From the NCBI RefSeq assembly GCF_000300535.1, contig NZ_AMSH01000011.1:1-64000 (forward strand): a DNA stretch of 64,000 nt. Direction: 5' to 3'. The stretch is from Bacillus xiamenensis (GTDB lineage: Bacteria; Bacillota; Bacilli; Bacillales; Bacillaceae). Positions within the stretch are counted from its first letter, which is position 1; each line of letters starts with the position of its first letter. The notes beneath the pieces are model-generated. The model did not search any database. It was not told where the DNA came from and saw nothing but the letters and a program-made list of their open reading frames with translations. Below are positions 40,600 to 48,120 of the stretch, piece by piece. Position numbers and translations under genes: made by a program.

Positions 40600-40975
40600 A
40601 ACCTTTATGATCTCTAAGCTCCATAAAGCGACTGTGACAGAAGCAAACTTACATTATGTAGGCAGTATTACAATCGACGAAGATTTACTTGATGCAGCAG
40701 GCATGATGGCAAATGAGAAAGTGCAAATTGTTAATAATCACAATGGAGCGAGACTTGAAACATACATTATTCCTGGAGAAAGAAAAAGCGGTGTCATTTG
40801 TCTAAATGGTGCGGCAGCAAGATTGGTCCAGCCAGGGGATGAAGTCATTATCATCGCTTATGGGATGTTGTCAGAGGAAGAAGCAAAATCGCACACACCA
40901 AAAGTGGTCGTGTTAAATAAACAAAATCAAATTGAACAAATGATTGGGCAAGAGCCTGCGAGAACGATTTTATAA
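40592..40975 (+). CDS. panD: Aspartate 1-decarboxylase proenzyme
   Basis: A 127-residue pyruvoyl-dependent enzyme making beta-alanine. Self-cleavage occurs at Gly24-Ser25 (HYVGSITID), where Ser25 becomes the pyruvoyl group. The start at 40592 ([20 protein letters not shown]) gives the family length; the frame is open 24 bases upstream inside panC. It is the last gene of panBCD. Confidence 0.97.
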   Translation: MYRTFMISKLHKATVTEANLHYVGSITIDEDLLDAAGMMANEKVQIVNNHNGARLETYIIPGERKSGVICLNGAAARLVQPGDEVIIIAYGMLSEEEAKSHTPKVVVLNKQNQIEQMIGQEPARTIL

Positions 40976-40989
40976 CGCACGCTAAAATG

Positions 40990-41029
40990 GAAACAGAACA
41001 GTTTCAAGAAAAGGAAGCTGTTCTGTTTC
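40990..41029 (+). terminator. Inverted repeat after panD
   Basis: A perfect 12-bp inverted repeat (GAAACAGAACAG / CTGTTCTGTTTC) encloses a 16-base loop. No good T run follows, so termination may be inefficient. It separates panBCD from dinG. Confidence 0.55.
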
Positions 41030-41090
41030 AGCTATATTGCCCAGAGCGTGTTTCACTTAGAGTGGAACGAGGAATTGAGGTGTCCATTTT

Positions 41091-43883
41091 ATGACCGATC
41101 AAAGGTTTGTTGTCGTTGATATTGAAACCACCGGAAATTCACCAAAAAAAGGTGATAAAATCATTCAAATTGCTGCGGTGGTCATTGAAAATGGACAAAT
41201 TGTCGAACGGTATTCAAGATATGTGAACCCAGGGAAAACGATTCCTGGATTTATTGAACAGCTGACAGGTATTAAACAGCACATGGTTGATGATGCGGTG
41301 TTTTTTGAGGAGATTGCCCAAGAGGTGTATGACCTCATACATGGCGCTTATTTTGTTGCGCACAATGTTCATTTTGACTTGAATTTTTTAAATGATGAAC
41401 TACGCGCATGCGGGAAAAATGAGCTGGATGTGCTAGCGATTGATACAGTTGAAATTTCTAGAATTCTTTATCCTGAGCTTGAAGGTTATAAGCTAACTGA
41501 ATTAAGTGAAGAGCTCATGCTTCCACATGACCACCCGCACAGGGCGGATAGTGATGCGGAAGTTACTGCCATGTTATTTTTAAACCTACTACATCAATTG
41601 AGACATACACCGCCAAATGTGTTAAAGCAGCTGCGCAGATTATCTTCATATCTTCTAAGTGATATAGGCCTGTTAATTAAGCAGCTTGAAACAAATCATT
41701 CTAATCAGGATGATTCTTTGGTGGAAGTCGGATCTTTTGTTGTAAAAGATGTGACCAATCGTATAACTGATACGACAGATTCAGTAGACGCGGGCGACGA
41801 GCAGCTGTTTGAGGAGATCAAAGAGAAGCTTCCTCAAACGTTAGAAGGTTATGAAGTAAGAGAAGGCCAGCTCACGATGATGAATAAAGTAAGAGATGTG
41901 TTCAATGAAAGAGCCTATGCTTTAATTGAAGCGGCACCAGGTATTGGGAAAACACTAGCTTACCTCATCCCAGCTGCTTTAGAGGCAAAGAAATCAGGAA
42001 AGCCTGTTATTATCAGTACATATTCCATTTTATTGCAGCAGCAAATGCTTCAGCGCGATGTCCCGTTGCTCAATCAATTGCTCCCATTTGAACCAGCTGC
42101 TTGTGTATTCAAAGGGAGAGCACATTATATTTGTTTGGATAAGTTTGAGCATGTACTGCATGAGGAAGATGATAACTATGATATTGTCTTAACAAAAGCG
42201 CAAATTTTAATGTGGCTGCTTGTAACCGAGACGGGGGATTTATCTGAACTGAATTTACCGTCAGGAGCTGCAAATATAAAAGACCGAATCTCCTGTGTAC
42301 ACATGCCGTTTACATCAAAAAAACGCCGCTTTAAAGAGTATTGTTTTTATGAACGAGCGAAACGAAAGGCGCAGACAGCTGATTTGATTTTGACGAATCA
42401 CCGCCTGCTTTTATCTCAAACGGAAGCATCGTCTATCTTTCAGCATGCTGACGTCTATGTGATTGATGAAGCCCACCAATTTGAGAAAACGGCCAATGAA
42501 ACACTTGGTGACAGTACTTCTTATATTCAGCTTCATGCAAAATTAACACAGCTCGGTTCCTTACAAGGCGGACTGTTAAAGAAACTGAAAAAGAGATTCC
42601 ATGGTGCCGGTTTATCAACGGATACCTTTATTGAAATGGACGAATATCTTTATCAGCTTCAAATGGAAAGTGATGCGTTCTTTAGTACCGTCCATACTTT
42701 TGTGAAAAGGACAAAACCAAAAGCGGACATTAATCGTCTCATTCATAGAGTGCGTCATCATTCGAAACATGCTCAGTGGGTACGAATTAAAGAATCAGCG
42801 AGTAAGCTTTGTTCATTGTTAATTGCTTGTGAAAAGCTGTATGAGCAGCAAAAAAACGAGCTGCTTCACAAAAGGGATCAACTGACAGAACACTTTGCAT
42901 TTGAAGCAGAGGAATACGATCAAGTCATGTCATTTATGCAGACATTTTGCAGTACGCTGTACCGGTTTATGTTTGAACCGAATAATGATGAAACGGTTTG
43001 GATTGAGATTGATGCAAAAGGTGCCAAAAATGCTGTCTTTATGCATGCGCAGCCGCTAGATACAGGAGAGCTTTTGGCGGATCGATTTTTTATGAACAAA
43101 AAAAGTGTGGTGCTTACATCAGGAACCCTTACAGTCAATCATCGTTTTGACTATTGCATGGAGAGATTTGGACTGCAGGACTTTTATCCGCACCTGATCC
43201 AAATCGATTCACCTTTTGAGCTTGAAAAGCAGCTCAAGGTTGTTGTACCGGCTGACATGCCGCCGATTACAAACCGTGATGAGAGAGATTATGTGAAGCA
43301 AGCTGCAAAATATATTAAGATTATGGAAAAGCAGGATCAAGCGAAAATATTGGTTTTATTTAATTCACATGAGATGTTAAAAGCAGTGTATGAAGAGCTA
43401 AAAACAGAAGGCATGAAATCGGCACTGCTTGCTCAAGGGCTGACAGGCGGGAGTCCTGTGAAATTGACGAAAATGTTTAAATTAGCAAAGGAAGCGATCT
43501 TGCTTGGTACGGGCAGTTTTTGGGAAGGTGTGGATTTTCCCGGCTCAGAGCTGACGACCGTCATTATGGCAAGACTGCCTTTCCGGCCGCCTGATTCACC
43601 GCTCATTGAAGCAAAATGTGAAGCGGCTAAAAAACAGGGGAAGAATCCGTTTAAAGCCGTCGCTCTTCCAGAAGCTGTATTAACCTTTAAGCAAGGTGCC
43701 GGCCGCCTGCTGCGCTCTGAAAAAGACATTGGTACATTGCTCATTTTAGACCGCCGAGTGAAAACAGCCTCGTACGGAAAACTATTTTTAGAATCACTCC
43801 CTCATGCGCCGGTTCATGAGATGTCAAAAGAGTCACTTGAGGCGTATATAGAGAGGCTCAACAACGAAAAGCCGCTGTCATAA
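41091..43883 (+). CDS. dinG: DinG-family 3'-5' exonuclease/helicase
   Basis: A 930-residue fusion. The N-terminal DEDDh exonuclease domain (about 1-165) has VVVDIETTGNSPKKGDKIIQIAAV, AHNVHFDLNFL and HRADSDAE. The superfamily 2 helicase domain follows with Walker A APGIGKT, VIDEAHQF and the C-terminal GTGSFWEGVDFPG and QGAGRLLRS. Cysteines lie between motifs I and II (CVFKGRAHYIC, later C and C), where XPD-like enzymes hold a 4Fe-4S cluster; whether a cluster forms here is unknown. It likely acts in DNA repair. Confidence 0.92.
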   Translation: MTDQRFVVVDIETTGNSPKKGDKIIQIAAVVIENGQIVERYSRYVNPGKTIPGFIEQLTGIKQHMVDDAVFFEEIAQEVYDLIHGAYFVAHNVHFDLNFLNDELRACGKNELDVLAIDTVEISRILYPELEGYKLTELSEELMLPHDHPHRADSDAEVTAMLFLNLLHQLRHTPPNVLKQLRRLSSYLLSDIGLLIKQLETNHSNQDDSLVEVGSFVVKDVTNRITDTTDSVDAGDEQLFEEIKEKLPQTLEGYEVREGQLTMMNKVRDVFNERAYALIEAAPGIGKTLAYLIPAALEAKKSGKPVIISTYSILLQQQMLQRDVPLLNQLLPFEPAACVFKGRAHYICLDKFEHVLHEEDDNYDIVLTKAQILMWLLVTETGDLSELNLPSGAANIKDRISCVHMPFTSKKRRFKEYCFYERAKRKAQTADLILTNHRLLLSQTEASSIFQHADVYVIDEAHQFEKTANETLGDSTSYIQLHAKLTQLGSLQGGLLKKLKKRFHGAGLSTDTFIEMDEYLYQLQMESDAFFSTVHTFVKRTKPKADINRLIHRVRHHSKHAQWVRIKESASKLCSLLIACEKLYEQQKNELLHKRDQLTEHFAFEAEEYDQVMSFMQTFCSTLYRFMFEPNNDETVWIEIDAKGAKNAVFMHAQPLDTGELLADRFFMNKKSVVLTSGTLTVNHRFDYCMERFGLQDFYPHLIQIDSPFELEKQLKVVVPADMPPITNRDERDYVKQAAKYIKIMEKQDQAKILVLFNSHEMLKAVYEELKTEGMKSALLAQGLTGGSPVKLTKMFKLAKEAILLGTGSFWEGVDFPGSELTTVIMARLPFRPPDSPLIEAKCEAAKKQGKNPFKAVALPEAVLTFKQGAGRLLRSEKDIGTLLILDRRVKTASYGKLFLESLPHAPVHEMSKESLEAYIERLNNEKPLS

Positions 43884-44018
43884 GCGGCCTTAAGCTGGTG
43901 GTGTGGGTTTGGAGTTAATTTATCTTAACGGTTTTTTGTGTTCCGTTGTAAAAATAGTATCTGTTCCTGCGTGAAAAAGTATGACTAACAATATTTACGT
44001 ACCGAGGAGGAATTAGAA

Positions 44019-44189
44019 GTGGAAAGTAAAATAGAGGTACTTTCAACTGTTCAAATTAAACATTCGGAAGACCTATACAAAATCGTTGATTTGCTGAACA
44101 GAACGCTGAAAAGGGAAGATCTTATGTTTGGATTAGCATTAGATCAAGAAGATCAAAATCAAGCGATATTTACCATATATCGCACTTAG
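44019..44189 (+). CDS. ypmA: YpmA, DUF4264 small protein
   Basis: A 56-residue protein with a GTG start (44019), supported by GAGGAGG at about 44004-44010. It begins MESKIEVLSTVQIKHSEDLY and ends IFTIYRT, matching what I know of B. subtilis YpmA in size and pattern. It sits 12 bases before ypmB, as in B. subtilis. The function is unknown. Confidence 0.85.
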   Translation: MESKIEVLSTVQIKHSEDLYKIVDLLNRTLKREDLMFGLALDQEDQNQAIFTIYRT

Positions 44190-44201
44190 GGGAAGCTTGA
44201 C

Positions 44202-44687
44202 ATGAAAAGAATAGTTTGGATTATTTCGTCCGCTGCGGCTCTCGTTTTGCTCATTGGCATCATTAGTTTTTCGTGGATTTATCAAATTGCTATGGGGCAA
44301 AAAGAACAAGGTCATGAGGCAGCGATTGAACGAGCAAAAAAACAAGTAGCATTAGAACAAGTGGAGCAAGTGGAAACCTTTGTCGGGAAAGAAAAACAAT
44401 TTATTGTAGAAGGTAAAGACAAACAAAACGACACGATCTATGTATGGGTACCTGCCAGCAAAACAGAAAAAGTGATCGCCAAAAAAGCAAAAGAAGGCAT
44501 TACCTCAAACCAAGCAGTACAAGCCGTTCAAAAGGAGAACACGATTTCTAAGTTAAAGGGTGTCAAATTAGCAAGAGAAGGTGATGTACTCCTTTGGGAA
44601 GTGACATACTTAAATGAGAACAACCAATATAGTTTCAGCTATGTCGATTTTACGACAGGACGCGTAGAAAAAAATTTAACACCTTAG
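44202..44687 (+). CDS. ypmB: YpmB, PepSY-like membrane-anchored protein (DUF5590)
   Basis: A 161-residue protein with one N-terminal membrane helix (about 5-27, VWIISSAAALVLLIGIISFSWIY) and an extracytoplasmic domain related to PepSY/DUF5590. GAKKA-type repeats (TEKVIAKKAKEG) and a C-terminal FSYVDFTTGRVEKNL are visible. In B. subtilis it is followed by aspB; here asnS follows directly. The function is unknown. Confidence 0.82.
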   Translation: MKRIVWIISSAAALVLLIGIISFSWIYQIAMGQKEQGHEAAIERAKKQVALEQVEQVETFVGKEKQFIVEGKDKQNDTIYVWVPASKTEKVIAKKAKEGITSNQAVQAVQKENTISKLKGVKLAREGDVLLWEVTYLNENNQYSFSYVDFTTGRVEKNLTP

Positions 44688-44703
44688 TTTCTGCTGTCTT
44701 GCG

Positions 44704-44733
44704 TTGACCGTGCTGATTTAGAACGGTTATAAT
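44704..44733 (+). promoter_or_regulatory. Promoter of asnS
   Basis: TTGACC at 44704-44709 and a perfect TATAAT at 44728-44733 are 18 bases apart. The leader of about 60 bases contains a small CACCT / AGGTG hairpin, but no T-box sequence that I can see. Confidence 0.65.
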
Positions 44734-44799
44734 AAAATGTATGAAAAAAGAATCACACCTTTCTACTAGGTGAGTTTCTTTCTGGCTTTGGAGGGAAAT

Positions 44800-46095
44800 A
44801 TGTTGAAAACAACTATTAATCAAGTGTTCAAACACGTCGATGAAGAAGTAACGATCGGCGCATGGATTGCCAATAAACGTTCAAGCGGAAAAATTGCATT
44901 CTTGCAGCTGCGTGACGGGACAGGCTTTATTCAAGGAGTCGTTGTAAAAGCAGAAGTGGATGAGGAAGTCTTTAAGCTTGCGAAATCAGTGACACAAGAA
45001 ACATCTGTCTATGTAACAGGACAGGTGACAAAAGACGAGCGTTCACCACTTGGTTTTGAATTACAAGTGAAATCCATTGAAGTGATTCACGAAGCAACAG
45101 ATTACCCGATTACACCAAAAGAACATGGAACAGAATTCTTAATGGATCACCGTCATTTATGGCTTCGTTCAAAAAAACAGCATGCCATTATGAAAATCCG
45201 TAACGAAATCATTCGTGCTACATATGAATTTTTCCATCAAGAAGGCTTCGTAAAAGTGGATCCGCCAATCTTAACAGGAAGTGCACCTGAAGGAACGACA
45301 GAACTATTTGCTACTAAATATTTTGATGAAGATGCGTACCTTTCTCAAAGTGGACAGCTTTACATGGAAGCTGCTGCGATGGCACTTGGAAAAGTATTCT
45401 CATTTGGCCCAACATTTAGAGCTGAAAAATCGAAAACGAAACGTCATTTAATCGAATTTTGGATGATCGAGCCTGAGATGGCGTTTGTAGAATTTAATGA
45501 AAACCTTGAGTACCAAGAAAAGTATGTGTCTCACGTTGTTCAAAGTGTACTTGAAAACTGTAAGGTGGAGCTACACACACTTGGCCGTGATACAGCAAAA
45601 TTAGAAAACATCAAAGCACCATTCCCGCGCATCACTTATGATGAAGCGATTAAATTTTTGCAGGATAAAGGGTTTGATGACATTGAATGGGGAGATGACT
45701 TCGGTGCACCTCACGAAACAGCCATCGCCGAAAGCTATGATAAACCAGTGTTTATCACACATTACCCAACGTCATTAAAACCATTTTATATGCAGCCAGC
45801 ACCGGACCGTGATGACGTAGTCCTCTGTGCAGACTTAATTGCACCAGAAGGCTACGGAGAAATTATCGGCGGTTCTGAACGTGTTCATGATCTAGATCTG
45901 CTTGAAGCGAGATTAAAAGAACACGGGTTAGATCAAGAAACGTACAAATGGTACACAGAATTGAGACAATACGGTTCTGTACCACATTCAGGTTTTGGTC
46001 TTGGACTCGAACGAACAGTTGCTTGGATTAGCGGAGCGCCGCATGTGCGTGAAACCATTCCATTCCCAAGATTATTAAACCGTTTATATCCTTAA
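44800..46095 (+). CDS. asnS: Asparaginyl-tRNA synthetase
   Basis: A 431-residue class IIb aminoacyl-tRNA synthetase. It has an N-terminal OB-fold anticodon-binding domain (about 15-105, [26 protein letters not shown]) and a catalytic core with [24 protein letters not shown] (motif 2) and [10 protein letters not shown] (motif 3). The ATG at 44800 follows GGAGGG; an upstream extension of 10 residues would run into the leader. In B. subtilis asnS is the third gene of the ypmB-aspB-asnS run; aspB is missing here. Confidence 0.96.
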   Translation: MLKTTINQVFKHVDEEVTIGAWIANKRSSGKIAFLQLRDGTGFIQGVVVKAEVDEEVFKLAKSVTQETSVYVTGQVTKDERSPLGFELQVKSIEVIHEATDYPITPKEHGTEFLMDHRHLWLRSKKQHAIMKIRNEIIRATYEFFHQEGFVKVDPPILTGSAPEGTTELFATKYFDEDAYLSQSGQLYMEAAAMALGKVFSFGPTFRAEKSKTKRHLIEFWMIEPEMAFVEFNENLEYQEKYVSHVVQSVLENCKVELHTLGRDTAKLENIKAPFPRITYDEAIKFLQDKGFDDIEWGDDFGAPHETAIAESYDKPVFITHYPTSLKPFYMQPAPDRDDVVLCADLIAPEGYGEIIGGSERVHDLDLLEARLKEHGLDQETYKWYTELRQYGSVPHSGFGLGLERTVAWISGAPHVRETIPFPRLLNRLYP

Positions 46096-46101
46096 GACGT
46101 G

Positions 46102-46128
46102 AAAGCCTCCAACATATGGAGGCTTTTT
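46102..46128 (+). terminator. Terminator after asnS
   Basis: The stem AAAGCCTCC / GGAGGCTTT has a 7-base loop and is followed by TTC. Confidence 0.85.
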
Positions 46129-46193
46129 CAAACGTCTTTTCCAAGGGCACGTATCATAAAACGTGATATACTGAAAGTGAAGAGGTGTATCCG

Positions 46194-46898
46194 ATGAAAA
46201 GGCAGCAATTTATAGATATGCAGCAAATGGGTTCAACCAGTTTGCCAAATTTGCTGATTGCTCACTATGAGCAGTTAGGACTGAATGAATCACAAATGAT
46301 GGTCATGTTAAAGATTAAAATGAATGAAGAACAAGGCGTCTTTTTTCAAACCTTTGAAGAGCTTTCAAATGGTATGACCATTTCAGCCGAAGAGTGTGCC
46401 TATATGGTGCAGCATTTAATTCAAAAAGGGTTTATTTCAATTCAGCCGTTTGAAGACAGATCCGGCATACAGCATGACCGGTACTCAGTAGAGCCTTTAT
46501 GGGGCGTGCTGTACGACTTTTTAGAAGCAAAACAGGCAAAAGAAGTACAAAAGAATGATATGCAGGCCGAAAAGTCTTTATATGCATTATTTGAAGATGA
46601 ATTCGGCAGACCGCTGTCTCCTCTTGAGGGCGAAACACTCTCGATCTGGATGGATCAAGATCATCATGATGCGGAGATGATTCGTCTAGCACTGAGAGAA
46701 GCGGTTTTATCAGGAAAATTAAATTTTCGTTATATTGATCGAATTTTGTTTGAGTGGAAAAAGAAAGGGCTGAAAACAGCGGAAGAAGCGAAAGAGCATA
46801 GCCAGCATTTCCGTTCGCAGCAAAAAGCCCCACCTTCAAAAGAAGAAACGTCATCTTATAAACGACAAGTTCCTTTTTACAATTGGCTGGAACAATAA
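46194..46898 (+). CDS. dnaD: DNA replication initiation protein DnaD
   Basis: A 234-residue primosomal protein. The N-terminal winged-helix oligomerisation domain (about 1-100) is followed by the C-terminal DNA-remodelling domain containing FRYIDRILFEWKKKGLKT, the YxxxIxxxW-type motif, and it ends YKRQVPFYNWLEQ. It acts with DnaA and DnaB to load the replicative helicase. The start is the ATG behind GAAGAGGTG. nth follows 17 bases later. Confidence 0.95.
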   Translation: MKRQQFIDMQQMGSTSLPNLLIAHYEQLGLNESQMMVMLKIKMNEEQGVFFQTFEELSNGMTISAEECAYMVQHLIQKGFISIQPFEDRSGIQHDRYSVEPLWGVLYDFLEAKQAKEVQKNDMQAEKSLYALFEDEFGRPLSPLEGETLSIWMDQDHHDAEMIRLALREAVLSGKLNFRYIDRILFEWKKKGLKTAEEAKEHSQHFRSQQKAPPSKEETSSYKRQVPFYNWLEQ

Positions 46899-46915
46899 CC
46901 AATAAAGGAGAAGGC

Positions 46916-47578
46916 ATGTTATCAAAAAAACAAATCAATGAGTGTTTAGATATTATAGGAGACATGTTTCCAGAGGCTGAGTGTGAGCTTGTTCATTCCA
47001 ATCCATTTGAACTTGTGATCGCTGTCGCACTCTCAGCGCAATGTACAGACGTTCTAGTGAACAAAGTGACCAAACATTTATTTCAAAAATACAAAACACC
47101 AGAAGACTATGTAAGTGTGCCGCTTGAAGAATTGCAGCAAGATATTCGCTCGATTGGTCTTTATCGCAATAAGGCGAAAAACATTCAAAAATTAAGCAAA
47201 ATGCTCATTGAAGAATATGGCGGTGAAGTACCAAGGGATCGAGATGAGCTCATGAAGCTTCCCGGTGTTGGGCGAAAAACAGCAAATGTCGTCGTGTCAG
47301 TAGCTTTTGGGATTCCTGCTATTGCAGTCGATACACATGTAGAACGCGTCAGCAAACGCCTCGGAATTTGCCGCTGGAAGGACTCTGTTCTTGAAGTAGA
47401 GCAAACCTTAATGAAGAAGGTGCCAAAAGAAGATTGGTCTGTGACCCATCACCGCCTCATCTTTTTTGGCCGATACCACTGCAAGGCGCAGCGGCCGCAG
47501 TGTGAATCCTGTCCGCTTCTTGATATGTGCAGAGAAGGGCAGAAAAGACTGAAAAAAGGGCTGGTGAAACTGGCATGA
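46916..47578 (+). CDS. nth: Endonuclease III (DNA glycosylase/AP lyase)
   Basis: A 220-residue base-excision-repair enzyme. The helix-hairpin-helix LPGVGRKTANVVVS holds the catalytic lysine, and VDTHVERVSKR the catalytic aspartate. The 4Fe-4S ligands are in the exact C-6-C-2-C-5-C pattern (CKAQRPQCESCPLLDMC). The start at 46916 follows AAAGGAGAAGG. The stop overlaps the ypoC start (ATGA). Confidence 0.96.
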   Translation: MLSKKQINECLDIIGDMFPEAECELVHSNPFELVIAVALSAQCTDVLVNKVTKHLFQKYKTPEDYVSVPLEELQQDIRSIGLYRNKAKNIQKLSKMLIEEYGGEVPRDRDELMKLPGVGRKTANVVVSVAFGIPAIAVDTHVERVSKRLGICRWKDSVLEVEQTLMKKVPKEDWSVTHHRLIFFGRYHCKAQRPQCESCPLLDMCREGQKRLKKGLVKLA

Positions 47579-48084
47579 GCGGGGCAACTGTTTTCACCTC
47601 ATATGTCGAAAAGCTAAAAGATAAACAGGTAGATTTCAGCGCTGAAAGAAAGGATATACTGAGGAGTCATCCACTTGCGTTTGACCTGTCTTCAAAGCCT
47701 TTATCAGACGGGCTTCCGTGGCAGAAAACGGAAGAATTTGTTCCTGTGATGTTCGAACTGTGGAATGAATTAAAAATAAAAATGCTTCCTCGCTTTCAAA
47801 CAAGAAAATCTCGCTGTGAACAGGATGATATGCTGCAAGGCATCGTTAGTATGATGGCGATGTTTTACTGGATCAAAGGGGAGCGGCTCCAATCGGTTGA
47901 TTGGGAGGAGATCAAACAACAGACGTTTCCTGTTGCCCCTATTAACTGGACAGAACGAGTAGAGTTTATTTTGCTAAAACCTACTCAATATCACTGCTTT
48001 ATTCAACTGGACGAGCTGTATACAGAACTTAAAAAGCAGTATGGAAAATACGAAGCACTCAGAAAGTTAAAACAAAATCGTTAA
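47575..48084 (+). CDS. ypoC: YpoC family protein
   Basis: A 169-residue protein starting at the ATGA overlap with nth. The position and size match B. subtilis YpoC. It has no signal, no membrane helix and no motif I can assign; the sequence is helical, with conserved tryptophans (LPWQKTEEFVPVMFELWNELK). Coupling to nth and dnaD suggests a DNA-related setting but proves nothing. Confidence 0.75.
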   Translation: MSGATVFTSYVEKLKDKQVDFSAERKDILRSHPLAFDLSSKPLSDGLPWQKTEEFVPVMFELWNELKIKMLPRFQTRKSRCEQDDMLQGIVSMMAMFYWIKGERLQSVDWEEIKQQTFPVAPINWTERVEFILLKPTQYHCFIQLDELYTELKKQYGKYEALRKLKQNR

Positions 48085-48118
48085 AAAAAGCACTTGCCGA
48101 ATGAGGCAAGTGCTTTTT
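48085..48118. terminator. Shared terminator of ypoC and ponA
   Basis: The perfect stem AAAAGCACTTGCC / GGCAAGTGCTTTT with A- and T-runs on both sides lies between convergent genes. Confidence 0.9.
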
Positions 48119-48120
48119 CG

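Noticed and set aside
44734..44799. T-box riboswitch in the asnS leader
   Set aside because: The leader is too short and lacks the conserved T-box sequence; only a small hairpin is present.
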